Assembly: GCA_013177855.1 (NCBI GenBank)
Contig: JABLYA010000001.1
Span: 1,411,231-1,475,230 of the forward strand
Source of the DNA: Ignavibacteria bacterium
GTDB lineage: Bacteria > Bacteroidota > Ignavibacteria > Ch128b
Reading direction: 5' to 3'
DNA length: 64,000 nt
Numbering within the stretch: the stretch's first letter is position 1; the number at the start of each line of letters is the position of its first letter. Both the position numbers and the translations under genes were made by a program. Below, one piece after another: positions 52,869-61,425 of the stretch. The notes beneath the pieces were generated by a model. The model was given only the letters and a program-made list of their open reading frames with translations. It had not been told where the DNA came from and did no database searches.

Positions 52869-53834
52869 ATGCCAGAAATAAAAAATTATATTGCGGTTGT
52901 TGATCTTGGGGGGACAAAAATTTTAGCTGCAATCTTAAATAAAAATGCAGAGATTATTTCTTTAGCCAAAAAATCGACCAAATCTAAAAATAAGTCAGAA
53001 ACAGTTTTCGATAGGGTAATTTTAACAATAGAAGAGGCACTTAGTCTAAAAAATTTAAGTCCTTCCAATCTTGATGGAATTGTTCTTGGAATTCCTGGAT
53101 CACTCAATCCTGAAACGGGAATTGTAAATCTTGCTCCTAATCTTGGATTAAAAAAAGTTGATGTGATTGATCCAATAAAGAATCACTTTAATAAAGAAGT
53201 CTTCATCGAAAATGATGCTAATCTCGGGACACTCGGAATCTATCATTTCGAAAGCAGTGAAAATTGTAAAAACTTAATTGCAATTTTCGTTGGGACAGGT
53301 GTTGGTGCAGGTATAATCATTGATGGAAAACTTTATAGAGGCAAAAATTTTTCGGCAGGAGAAATTGGGCATATTAAAATTAAAGAAAATGGTCACAAAT
53401 GTGGCTGCGGTAATTACGGTTGTCTTGAGACAGAAGCTTCAAGAACTGCTATCACAAGAATTATTAACGAAGAAATCAAAAAAGGGAAAAAGTCTGTCAT
53501 TATTAAATTAACAGATGACCGAAAAGTGATTAAATCTGGAATTTTAGCTCAGGCAATCAAGAAAAAAGATAAGGTTACAATCAAAGCAGTTCAGCATGCG
53601 GCTGAAGAGCTTGGTAAAACAACAGGAAATCTGATCAACATGTTTGATTTAGATTGTGTTGTGTTTGCAGGTGGTGTTATAGAAGCAATTGGCAGTTTTA
53701 TGCTTCCCATCATAAAAGAAAAGGCAAAAGAAACTGCTTTAAAAAGCAATTTTAAGGGCACTCGAATTTCAATTTCTCATCTTAAAGATAATGCAGCTCT
53801 ATTGGGCGGATTTGCTCTATTCAAAAATGCTTAA
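52869..53834 (+). CDS. ROK-family sugar kinase (glucokinase-like)
   Basis: A 321-residue cytosolic kinase. The ATP-binding start Val-Val-Asp-Leu-Gly-Gly-Thr-Lys (residues 10-17), the catalytic Glu-Asn-Asp-Ala-Asn segment, Gly-Thr-Gly-Val-Gly-Ala-Gly, and the zinc site Gly-His-Lys-Cys-Gly-Cys-Gly-Asn-Tyr-Gly-Cys-Leu-Glu are all seen. Most such proteins without a DNA-binding domain are glucokinases or N-acylhexosamine kinases; the substrate is not settled. The gene stands alone between the peroxiredoxin terminator and the marR promoter. Confidence 0.92.
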   Translation: MPEIKNYIAVVDLGGTKILAAILNKNAEIISLAKKSTKSKNKSETVFDRVILTIEEALSLKNLSPSNLDGIVLGIPGSLNPETGIVNLAPNLGLKKVDVIDPIKNHFNKEVFIENDANLGTLGIYHFESSENCKNLIAIFVGTGVGAGIIIDGKLYRGKNFSAGEIGHIKIKENGHKCGCGNYGCLETEASRTAITRIINEEIKKGKKSVIIKLTDDRKVIKSGILAQAIKKKDKVTIKAVQHAAEELGKTTGNLINMFDLDCVVFAGGVIEAIGSFMLPIIKEKAKETALKSNFKGTRISISHLKDNAALLGGFALFKNA

Positions 53835-53863
53835 TTAAGATATCTTTAGTGATAAAATTTAAA

Positions 53864-53919
53864 CTTGACTTAGGAACATTTTTAAACTTATATTTGCTTC
53901 GTATTCCGAAATATTCGGA
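53864..53919 (+). promoter_or_regulatory. Promoter and palindromic operator of the marR-RND operon
   Basis: CTTG (53864-53867), 21 bases, then TATATTTG (53889-53896) fit the -33/-7 consensus. Directly downstream TCCGAA-ATA-TTCGGA (53905-53919) is a perfect 6-3-6 inverted repeat covering the expected transcription start. It lies 38 bases before the marR start, so MarR autoregulation is inferred. Confidence 0.75.
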
Positions 53920-53957
53920 TAACTATTATATCGTAATTCTAATAATTGGAAAACCGA

Positions 53958-54428
53958 ATGAGTAAAAATCAAGAAACAGAAGCAATAATTAATGAATTAA
54001 TGGAGCTTGGTTATAAGCTCCGTGAAGTGATGTTTAAACTTAATCCTACAATATTTAAATCAGAGCTTACGCTTACTCAACTATTCGCTCTTCAATACAT
54101 CTGTCATATTCCAAATATTACCTTAAAAGAACTTGCAGATAAATTGGTGATAGCTCAAAGCTCAGCTTCTGAGCTTGTGGATAGACTTGTGACGATGAAA
54201 TATGTGGATCGAAAAATTTCTCCGGAAGACAGAAGAAAAATCATTCTTAACCTTTCTCCAAAGGGGAAAAAATTTATCGAGCAGCACATAGAAGAAAACA
54301 AGTCTTTATTTAAAAAATTAATTTCTAAACTCTCACCCGAAGAGCAAAGAGAATACCTCTCTGCAATGCAAAAATTTTATAAAGTTTCACTTGAATTGGT
54401 AAATCAAATTGAAAAAGGAGAAATATGA
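53958..54428 (+). CDS. MarR-family regulator of the RND efflux operon
   Basis: A 156-residue winged-helix dimeric regulator. The recognition region Leu-Lys-Glu-Leu-Ala-Asp-Lys-Leu-Val-Ile-Ala-Gln-Ser-Ser-Ala-Ser-Glu-Leu-Val (about 52-70) and the wing Arg-Lys-Ile-Ser-Pro-Glu-Asp-Arg-Arg-Lys are typical. The ATG at 53958 (GGAAAA upstream) is preferred to a TTG four codons earlier. Its stop overlaps the tolC start by 4 bases, making it the first gene of the operon and its probable repressor. Confidence 0.92.
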   Translation: MSKNQETEAIINELMELGYKLREVMFKLNPTIFKSELTLTQLFALQYICHIPNITLKELADKLVIAQSSASELVDRLVTMKYVDRKISPEDRRKIILNLSPKGKKFIEQHIEENKSLFKKLISKLSPEEQREYLSAMQKFYKVSLELVNQIEKGEI

Positions 54429-55759
54429 GGAAGCTTATCTTAATTATCTTCGTTATCTTTTGTTCACAAAATTTTCTTTCCGCAGGTGAAAAGAAAATCA
54501 TTTCAAATCTGACTCTGGACAAAGCAATTGAAATTGCCCTGAAAGAAAATTCTCAAATAAAAATTGCCCGTTATGATATTGAGAAGTCAGAATCTAAACT
54601 AACAGAATCGTTGTCATCTCTTTTCCCAAGTATCTCTGCAGAAGGAACTTACATTAGAAATATCAAAAAGCCAGTGTTCTTTTTGCCGGATTTCTTTGGT
54701 GGTACTGGACAGGTCAGGCCTATCGAAATTGGCTCGAAGAATTCTTACTCTGGACAATTAAAACTTGGATTGCCGATCTTTGTTGGACAGGCATATACTG
54801 GAATTGTAATGAGTAAGTTAGGGCTTGAATTAAGTAATCTAAGTTATGAAGAAACATTGGCTCAAATCAGACTAAATACTACAAAAGCCTTTCTGGATGT
54901 TCTTTTGACTCGAGAGACTGAAAAATTTATCAAGCAAAGTTATGAAAATGCTTTGCGTAACCTTGAAAATGCCGCGAAACTCAACAAACAAGGAATCCTT
55001 TCTGATTTTGAATATTTGAGTGCACAGGTTGAGGTTGAGAAAATAAAACCAAATGTTCTTCAAGCTGAATACACCTATGAAACAGCACTGAATTTTCTCA
55101 AAACGCTTTTAAACTTATCTTCAGAAGACAGTATAGAAGTTGTTGGTTCAATTGAGAATTTCTTCACAAGCAAAACTTTACCTCAGATTGATAGTTATGT
55201 AGTTGAAAACACATTTACATTAAAGAAGCTCGGATTACAAAAACAAATTGCCGATAAAAATATAATGCTGCAAAGATGGGGACACTTCCCAAGTCTGGTT
55301 GCTTTTGGAAATTATCAAATTCAAACCCAGGCTGAAGATTATAATTTTAATACTTATCGATGGGTTAAAAGTGCTTCGGTTGGATTGACTTTAAGTGTTC
55401 CAATTTTCTCAGGATTTGGTGTTAAAAGCCGCGTAGAACAGGCCGAAATTCAATCTAAACAACTTGAAGAGACAATTAATTACACTAAGAAGCAGCTTGA
55501 TATAGCTATCACAAATACAAAGAATCGAATGGCAACTGCGCTTGAAAAAATAGAAGCTCAAAAATTAAACAGAGAGAAAGCAAGAATTAATTATCGCATT
55601 GCTGAAGTTCGTTACAATGAAGGTATGAGTACGCAAATTGAAATCAGCAATGCAAATGTAAACTTACTTTCTGCTGAGCTTGGTTATGCTCAGGCAATTT
55701 ATGAATACTTGGTTGCACAAGCTGAACTTGAATTTTATCTAAACAAATCAACTAAATAG
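54425..55759 (+). CDS. TolC-family outer-membrane efflux protein (RND operon)
   Basis: A 444-residue outer-membrane channel with a signal peptide ending near residue 20 (Leu-Ser-Ala). It has two repeats of long helices, with the characteristic Ala-Ile-Glu-Ile-Ala-Leu-Lys-Glu-Asn start and a C-terminal Tyr-Asn-Glu-Gly-Met-Ser-Thr-Gln-Ile-Glu turn. AAAGGAG precedes the start. It is followed 5 bases later by the adaptor gene, so the three pump parts are co-expressed. Confidence 0.93.
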   Translation: MRKLILIIFVIFCSQNFLSAGEKKIISNLTLDKAIEIALKENSQIKIARYDIEKSESKLTESLSSLFPSISAEGTYIRNIKKPVFFLPDFFGGTGQVRPIEIGSKNSYSGQLKLGLPIFVGQAYTGIVMSKLGLELSNLSYEETLAQIRLNTTKAFLDVLLTRETEKFIKQSYENALRNLENAAKLNKQGILSDFEYLSAQVEVEKIKPNVLQAEYTYETALNFLKTLLNLSSEDSIEVVGSIENFFTSKTLPQIDSYVVENTFTLKKLGLQKQIADKNIMLQRWGHFPSLVAFGNYQIQTQAEDYNFNTYRWVKSASVGLTLSVPIFSGFGVKSRVEQAEIQSKQLEETINYTKKQLDIAITNTKNRMATALEKIEAQKLNREKARINYRIAEVRYNEGMSTQIEISNANVNLLSAELGYAQAIYEYLVAQAELEFYLNKSTK

Positions 55760-55764
55760 AGGGT

Positions 55765-56799
55765 ATGAAAATGAAGATCAAATTCTTTTTAGTATTAACA
55801 TTAATTATTGCAATCATTGGTTGTAATCCAAAAAAGGAAGCTCAAAAAGAAGAAATTAAATCAGTAACTGTTCAGAAAGTTGAAAGAAAAGTCGTTAAGA
55901 ACAACTTATTGTTTACCGGAACGGTTTATCCATGGGAAGAAGCAGCGCTTGCTGCTCAAATGGCATCGAGAGTCAGAAAAATTTATGTAAAAGAAGGTGA
56001 TTATGTTAAGCAAGGACAGTTGCTGGTTCAAATGGATGATCAGCAATTAACTCAAATTGAAATTCAATTTAACGATGCAAAAAGAGATTTTGAGAGAGCC
56101 GAGAAATTGAAAGCCGAAGGTGCAATCTCTGACCAACAATATGAAAAATTCAAACTTGCATACGAAACATTAAAGACGAATTATGAAAAGATATTAGAGA
56201 ATACACAATTGCGCGCACCATTTTCGGGTGTAATTACTGCAAAGTATTTGAATGACGGCGAGTTGTTTTTAATGGCTCCTGCTGGTGGTAGATCAGTGCC
56301 TGCAATTTTGCACTTAATGAATGTAAGTGAACTTAAAGTAAAAATTTCTGTTAACGAATTAGATGCTTATAAGATCAAAATTGGCCAGAAGGCTTTAGTA
56401 ACGAGTGATTTTCTGCCTGGAGAAATTTTTACCGGGTATGTGACAAGAATTAGTCCAGTTGTTGATCCAGTCAGCAAAAAAGTTGAGCTTGAACTTCGAG
56501 TACCAAATCGTGGAAATAAAATAAAAGCTAATTCATTTGTTCGAGTAGAAATTGATTTGGGCGAGACAAAAGATTTATTAATTCCTACATCAGCTATTTT
56601 AGCAGATCCATTAACAGGAAAGAACTTTGTTTATGTTTATCAAGATGGTAAAGCAAGAAAGAAATATGTTGTGAAGGGTAAAGAAGTCAATGATGAAACC
56701 GTTATAAAATCAGGATTAAACGAAGGAGATCAAATTATTGTTGAGGGTCAGGCTAATTTAACTGATGGAGAAAAAGTAAAACTTTTCAAAGGTTTATAA
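55765..56799 (+). CDS. RND efflux periplasmic adaptor lipoprotein
   Basis: A 344-residue membrane-fusion protein with a lipoprotein signal (Ile-Ile-Gly-Cys20). It has the paired lipoyl motifs (Val-Lys-Glu-Gly-Asp-Tyr-Val-Lys-Gln-Gly-Gln-Leu-Leu, and Leu-Arg-Ala-Pro-Phe-Ser-Gly-Val-Ile), a short hairpin (about 90-135) and the beta-barrel and membrane-proximal domains. The short hairpin fits RND adaptors of the AcrA/MexA kind. It bridges the pump at 56818 and the TolC protein at 54425. Confidence 0.94.
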   Translation: MKMKIKFFLVLTLIIAIIGCNPKKEAQKEEIKSVTVQKVERKVVKNNLLFTGTVYPWEEAALAAQMASRVRKIYVKEGDYVKQGQLLVQMDDQQLTQIEIQFNDAKRDFERAEKLKAEGAISDQQYEKFKLAYETLKTNYEKILENTQLRAPFSGVITAKYLNDGELFLMAPAGGRSVPAILHLMNVSELKVKISVNELDAYKIKIGQKALVTSDFLPGEIFTGYVTRISPVVDPVSKKVELELRVPNRGNKIKANSFVRVEIDLGETKDLLIPTSAILADPLTGKNFVYVYQDGKARKKYVVKGKEVNDETVIKSGLNEGDQIIVEGQANLTDGEKVKLFKGL

Positions 56800-56817
56800 G
56801 GAGAGGAGATATTTTCT

Positions 56818-59800
56818 ATGAAATTACCAGAAATTGGCGTAAAGCGTCCTGTTTTTACAACAATGATTTTCATTGCGACGCTTGTTTTTGGACTTTATTC
56901 AATAAGATTAATTCCAATAGATCTGCTTCCTAAAATTGAAGCGCCTATTTTAACAGTTCTAACAACTTATCCTGGTTCAAGTGCTGATGATATCGAAGTA
57001 AAAGTTACGAGAATAATTGAGAAATCTCTTGCTTCTGTACCTAATCTGAAGAAGATAACTTCTATTTCAAAAGAAAATATATCAGTTGTAACGCTTGAAT
57101 TTGATTGGGGAACTGATCTTGATGAGGCGGCTAATGACTGCCGTTCTTCTCTCGAATTTGCAAAGGTTCAACTACCCGATGGTGTTGAAAGTCCAAAGAT
57201 ATTTAAATTCAGCACAGAACAATTTCCAGTTATTGTTGCAGGTATAACTGTCCCTAAAAATCTTGACTACAAAGAATTTAAAGATTTTGTTGATGATAAT
57301 ATTGCCGATCGTCTTGTAAGAATTCCTGGAGTTGGCGGAGTTCAGGCATTTGGCGCTCCAGCAAGAGAAATAAGAGTGGATTTTGATCCGAATAAACTTA
57401 AAGCCTACAATCTTTCAATAAATCAAATTGCACAAATTGTGCGAGCTGAAAACTTAACATTGCCTGCTGGAAATCTTGATGATAAAAAACTTTCTTATAT
57501 ACTCAGAGTAAAGGGCGAATTTGCTTCTCCTGCAGATATTGAAAATGTTGTTATTGGTGCAAGCGGTGGTCAAATTTTATACTTAAAGGATATTGCAACT
57601 ATTGTTGATACCGTTACTAAAGATGAGAGAAGAACCTTAATTAACGGTGAAAAAGGCGTTGTAGTTTTAATGAATAAACTTTCTGGAGCTAATACAGTTG
57701 ACGTCTCCGAATCATTGAAAAAAGAAATTGCAAAGATTGAGAAAGAATATGGCTTGAAAATCAACATTGTTTTTGATGGTGCGGAGTTTATTAAAAGATC
57801 GATTAACAACTTGTTAAAAACTTTCTTAACAAGTCTTTTGCTGGTTTCGATTGTGGTTTTACTTTTCTTAAGAAGAGTTAGAGCCAGTTTGATAATTGTG
57901 CTTTCCATTCCATTCTCTTTGATTATTGCATTCTTCTTTATGTATGTCTTTAAGTATACAATAAACATTCTTTCTCTCTCTTCAATTGCTATTGCAGTGG
58001 GAATGGTTGTGGATAATGCGATAGTTGTTCTTGAAAATGTTGTAAAGCATATTGAAAGAGGTGAGCATATAAAGGAAGCCTCAATGTATGGTGCAAGTGA
58101 AGTTGGTTCAGCTCTTCTTGCATCAACATTGACAACAATAGCTGTATTCGCTCCTTTGTTTTTCTTAACAGGTATAGCAGGGATACTTTTTACGCAACTT
58201 GCTGCAATCACAACTATTACAATTTCAATGTCCCTCTTCGTTGCTTTGTTTTTAACTCCAATGCTTACCTCAACTCTTCTAAAGAAAGTTGAAGAAAAAA
58301 AGGAATCAGAAAAATTCCTTGATAAATTATTTAATTGGAGTGAAAATATTTTTAATAAAATTGATGAAATCTACTACAATATTCTTATTTGGGCTATCAA
58401 TCATAAAAAGACAACTTTAGTTATTGGAGTTTTGTTTTTGGCTTTAACACTTGGGCTTATTCCTTTTATCGGTTCTGATTTTATTCCTGAAAGTGACAGC
58501 TCACAAGTCCAGGTTATAATTGAATTGCCAGTTGGAACAAGCGTTTATGAAACTGAAAAATTTGTCCGCGAAATGTACGATCTTATAAAAGAACGAACTC
58601 CAGAGATAAAAGATATTTTTTATCAGGTTGGTCAAAGTGCATCGGGATTAGGTTCGGTATTTGGTACAAAGGAAGGTGAGAACATTGGAATTATTAATTT
58701 AAGACTCGTTAATGTGGAAGAACGAAAAAGATCAAATAAACAGATTGCCGATGATTTGAGAGAATTTCTAAAGCAATTTCCAAAAATAAATAAGCTTAAT
58801 GTTTTAACTCAGGCTGGCGGACAAGCTGCAATTTTTGGTCAGGGCAAACCAATATCAATTGAAATTTTAGGTCCTGATTTAAATGCATCTCGAAAAGTTG
58901 CTGAACAAATTCGGGATAAAATTTCTACCGTTAAAGGTGTCGTCGAACCGCAAATCTCTTTGCAGGAAAATAAACCTGAGATCACAATTTTAATTGATAA
59001 AGATAAAGCTGCAATGCTCGGATTAAATACCGCATTAATTGCAACGAGCTTGAGAAATTATGTCTTTGGAAACATTCCAACTCAATTCAGAGGTACAAAG
59101 ACAACTTATGACATTAGGCTTCGACTGGATGAAAATTATAGGATGAAAGTTGAAGATATTGCTAATCTGGAAGTTACGAATGTAATGGGTAAACAAATTC
59201 CTTTGAAAAATTTCGCAACAATTAAAACTGAATTCAGTCCGATTGAAATTGATAGAAAGAATCAAGAACGAATTGTAAAAGTTGAGGCAGGTCTTTCCGG
59301 TACTTCTTTAGGTCAGGCTGTTTTAGAAATTGAAAATATTTTGAAAGATATCCCATTACCGCCAAATACCAGAATTGATTTCGGCGGAAGTTATGAACAA
59401 CAACAGGAAGCATTTGGTGATTTATTGCTTCTACTCTTGTTGAGTATCGTTCTTGTCTACATTGTAATGGCAGCGCAGTTTGAAAGCTTGCTTGACCCAT
59501 TTATCATTATGTTCAGTATTCCTTTTGCTTTCGCTGGTGTATTGATTGGTTTATTTGTATTTCGTCAAACTTTAAATGTCATTTCATTCCTTGGAATAAT
59601 TATGTTAGTTGGTATTGTAGTAAATAACGCAATTGTACTTGTGGACTTCATAAACATCTTAAGGGCAAGAGGTCAGCGCCTTGTTGAAGCAATTTTAAAT
59701 GGTGGACGAAGTCGTTTAAGACCAGTTTTAATGACATCCTTTACAACAATATTTGGATTGCTGCCGCTTGCACTGAGCACTGGAAGTGGTTCGGAAACCT

Positions 59801-59922
59801 GGAAACCGCTTGGAGCTGCAATGGTTGGCGGTATGACTTTCTCTACTTTCATCACATTGATTATTGTGCCGGTAATTTACAACATTTTTGAAAGTCGATT
59901 AAAGAAAAATAAAGAGAGTTAA
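56818..59922 (+). CDS. RND multidrug efflux pump, AcrB/HAE1 type
   Basis: A 1034-residue proton-driven inner-membrane pump with twelve transmembrane helices and two large periplasmic loops. The helix-4 motif Gly-Met-Val-Val-Asp-Asn-Ala-Ile-Val-Val-Leu-Glu-Asn has one acidic relay residue where AcrB has Asp-Asp. The start Pro-Val-Phe-Thr-Thr-Met and the Pro-Gly-Ser-Ser-Ala-Asp-Asp-Ile-Glu segment are typical. The length is regular. GGAGAGG stands upstream and PG0541 follows after 2 bases. Likely substrates are hydrophobic toxins or antimicrobials, but none can be named. Confidence 0.95.
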   Translation: MKLPEIGVKRPVFTTMIFIATLVFGLYSIRLIPIDLLPKIEAPILTVLTTYPGSSADDIEVKVTRIIEKSLASVPNLKKITSISKENISVVTLEFDWGTDLDEAANDCRSSLEFAKVQLPDGVESPKIFKFSTEQFPVIVAGITVPKNLDYKEFKDFVDDNIADRLVRIPGVGGVQAFGAPAREIRVDFDPNKLKAYNLSINQIAQIVRAENLTLPAGNLDDKKLSYILRVKGEFASPADIENVVIGASGGQILYLKDIATIVDTVTKDERRTLINGEKGVVVLMNKLSGANTVDVSESLKKEIAKIEKEYGLKINIVFDGAEFIKRSINNLLKTFLTSLLLVSIVVLLFLRRVRASLIIVLSIPFSLIIAFFFMYVFKYTINILSLSSIAIAVGMVVDNAIVVLENVVKHIERGEHIKEASMYGASEVGSALLASTLTTIAVFAPLFFLTGIAGILFTQLAAITTITISMSLFVALFLTPMLTSTLLKKVEEKKESEKFLDKLFNWSENIFNKIDEIYYNILIWAINHKKTTLVIGVLFLALTLGLIPFIGSDFIPESDSSQVQVIIELPVGTSVYETEKFVREMYDLIKERTPEIKDIFYQVGQSASGLGSVFGTKEGENIGIINLRLVNVEERKRSNKQIADDLREFLKQFPKINKLNVLTQAGGQAAIFGQGKPISIEILGPDLNASRKVAEQIRDKISTVKGVVEPQISLQENKPEITILIDKDKAAMLGLNTALIATSLRNYVFGNIPTQFRGTKTTYDIRLRLDENYRMKVEDIANLEVTNVMGKQIPLKNFATIKTEFSPIEIDRKNQERIVKVEAGLSGTSLGQAVLEIENILKDIPLPPNTRIDFGGSYEQQQEAFGDLLLLLLLSIVLVYIVMAAQFESLLDPFIIMFSIPFAFAGVLIGLFVFRQTLNVISFLGIIMLVGIVVNNAIVLVDFINILRARGQRLVEAILNGGRSRLRPVLMTSFTTIFGLLPLALSTGSGSETWKPLGAAMVGGMTFSTFITLIIVPVIYNIFESRLKKNKES

Positions 59923-59924
59923 TT

Positions 59925-60215
59925 ATGAAAGTTGCATTTATTATCCATAATGTTTCTGAAACAGAAAGCGTAGACCAGATTTTAGAAAAACTGGAAATTA
60001 AAAACTTCACCCGAATTGATAAAGCAGTAGGAAAAGTTGCAAATACTGACCCATTGTATGATAACAAAATCTGGCCCGGATATTTTACAATTACCATTGT
60101 TGAAGACACGGAGAACAAGATTGAAGAAATCAGAAAAGAAGTAAAATATCTAAAAGAACATTTGAAAATTCCTGAGATCAAATATTACGAACTTGAAGCA
60201 GCGAATTTCTTCTGA
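59925..60215 (+). CDS. PG0541-family transporter-associated protein
   Basis: A 96-residue small protein resembling the PG0541 family, which in Bacteroidota usually follows RND pump genes. It begins Val-Ala-Phe-Ile-Ile-His-Asn and has a ferredoxin-like alternation of strands and helices, with Pro-Gly-Tyr-Phe-Thr-Ile-Thr-Ile-Val-Glu as a central strand. It has no signal peptide, so it should be cytosolic. Its role in efflux is unknown; a regulatory PII-like role has been imagined from fold alone. It lies 2 bases after the pump gene. Confidence 0.8.
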   Translation: MKVAFIIHNVSETESVDQILEKLEIKNFTRIDKAVGKVANTDPLYDNKIWPGYFTITIVEDTENKIEEIRKEVKYLKEHLKIPEIKYYELEAANFF

Positions 60216-60686
60216 TAATTATTCTCTGGATCAGTTGAACATTAAATAAATAGTTATTCTGTCAACTTACTGTTTATGTCAGGTTAAGAATTTATCTTAG
60301 CCTGACATTTTTTATTTTATTGGAAAATTAAAACAATAAAATATTCAGCTGATGATGTTGCTAAAGATAAAATTAAAAGTTTTAATCAATTCGCAAAAAG
60401 CAAAACTTCATTTTTGATCTCTTAATAAGTCCTATCTTTTCAAATGACTTTGTAATTATCTTGAAAAAATTTTTCATTCCATCCAGAATGAATTAAAGTT
60501 TAAGCTTAATCTTATAAACTCGTATTTTTTTGTTGAATTTAAAAGCCTTTCAAATAAAACCAATCCTTTTGTCCATAACCTTTTAATAATCTTTTACTAT
60601 TCTTGTGGTGAAATACATCCTCTATTGAATTTATCATCTATTTTGATGAATATTAAAAAACAATTATCACCAATTGGAGTTGGATA
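60216..60686. other. Intergenic region with the RND operon terminator
   Basis: About 470 AT-rich bases. Besides the terminator, no gene, repeat or RNA was recognised. A near-match to the promoter box (CTATTTTG near 60640) may serve the next gene but is not convincing. Confidence 0.5.
60277..60314 (+). terminator. Rho-independent terminator of the RND operon
   Basis: TGTCAGGTTAAG (60277-60288) pairs with CTTAGCCTGACA (60296-60307) with one G-T pair and a 7-base loop, followed by a TTTTTTA tract. The stem contains the same CAGGCTAAG core as the terminator at 511-540. Confidence 0.85.
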
Positions 60687-61400
60687 ATGAAAAAGATGCT
60701 TCTTCTAAGCCTTTTTATATTGATATTCACTCAATCCATTCAAGCACAGTGGGGACTTTTGAGGAGAATGGGAATTGGAGGCGGTGTTAATTTTGGCATT
60801 CTTAGTCCTTCACTCCAGAATTTAAATAACGAACTCAAAAAATTCGATTTGCCAGAATTTGATAAACCAATTTTTGGTTTTGGCGGCGGTGGAAATTTAG
60901 TCATTGGCGGGATTAGAATTGGCGGATACGGTATTGGCGGCTCGGCAGAAAAAAATTCTCACCGAACACTTTATAACAATACTTACAATACCAAAACAAA
61001 AATCGATTATGGACTTGGATTTGGAACAATCGGTTATGAAATTTATCATCAGAAGAAATTTTCTGTGAACATTGATCTGGGAATTGGAGGCGGATCTCTC
61101 GACCTTTACATTTCAGACAGGAATTCTGATTACAATAGCTGGGATGAAACATTGCAGTTGTCTCTTGCGGAAAACAATATCACAAAGAAATTAACTTATT
61201 CTTTCTTCTCATTGCAACCATCATTAAACTTTGAGTATATCTACGGAAATTTTTTGAAATTCTTTGTCTCTGGAGATTATAATTTAATATTAAATGATGA
61301 ATGGTCAAAAGATGATGAGCTTAAACTTGTTAATGTTCCAAAGATGAATTTCAATGGTTTTTCGATAAGACTTGGAGCTCAGCTCGGGTTCTACTTTTAA
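60687..61400 (+). CDS. Secreted or outer-membrane protein, function unknown
   Basis: A 237-residue protein with a clear signal peptide (Lys-Lys-Met-Leu-Leu-Leu-Ser, hydrophobic core, Ile-Gln-Ala at about residue 22). The mature part is rich in glycine and aromatic residues, with short repeats such as Gly-Gly-Gly-Gly and Ile-Gly-Gly-Tyr-Gly-Ile-Gly-Gly. The C terminus ends in alternating hydrophobic residues closing Leu-Gly-Phe-Tyr-Phe, as in outer-membrane barrels. GGAG lies about 9 bases before the start. The subtilisin gene follows 25 bases later, so the two may be co-transcribed. No family was recognised. Confidence 0.75.
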   Translation: MKKMLLLSLFILIFTQSIQAQWGLLRRMGIGGGVNFGILSPSLQNLNNELKKFDLPEFDKPIFGFGGGGNLVIGGIRIGGYGIGGSAEKNSHRTLYNNTYNTKTKIDYGLGFGTIGYEIYHQKKFSVNIDLGIGGGSLDLYISDRNSDYNSWDETLQLSLAENNITKKLTYSFFSLQPSLNFEYIYGNFLKFFVSGDYNLILNDEWSKDDELKLVNVPKMNFNGFSIRLGAQLGFYF

Positions 61401-61425
61401 TTTTTAATTAAAAAAGGAGACTCAA

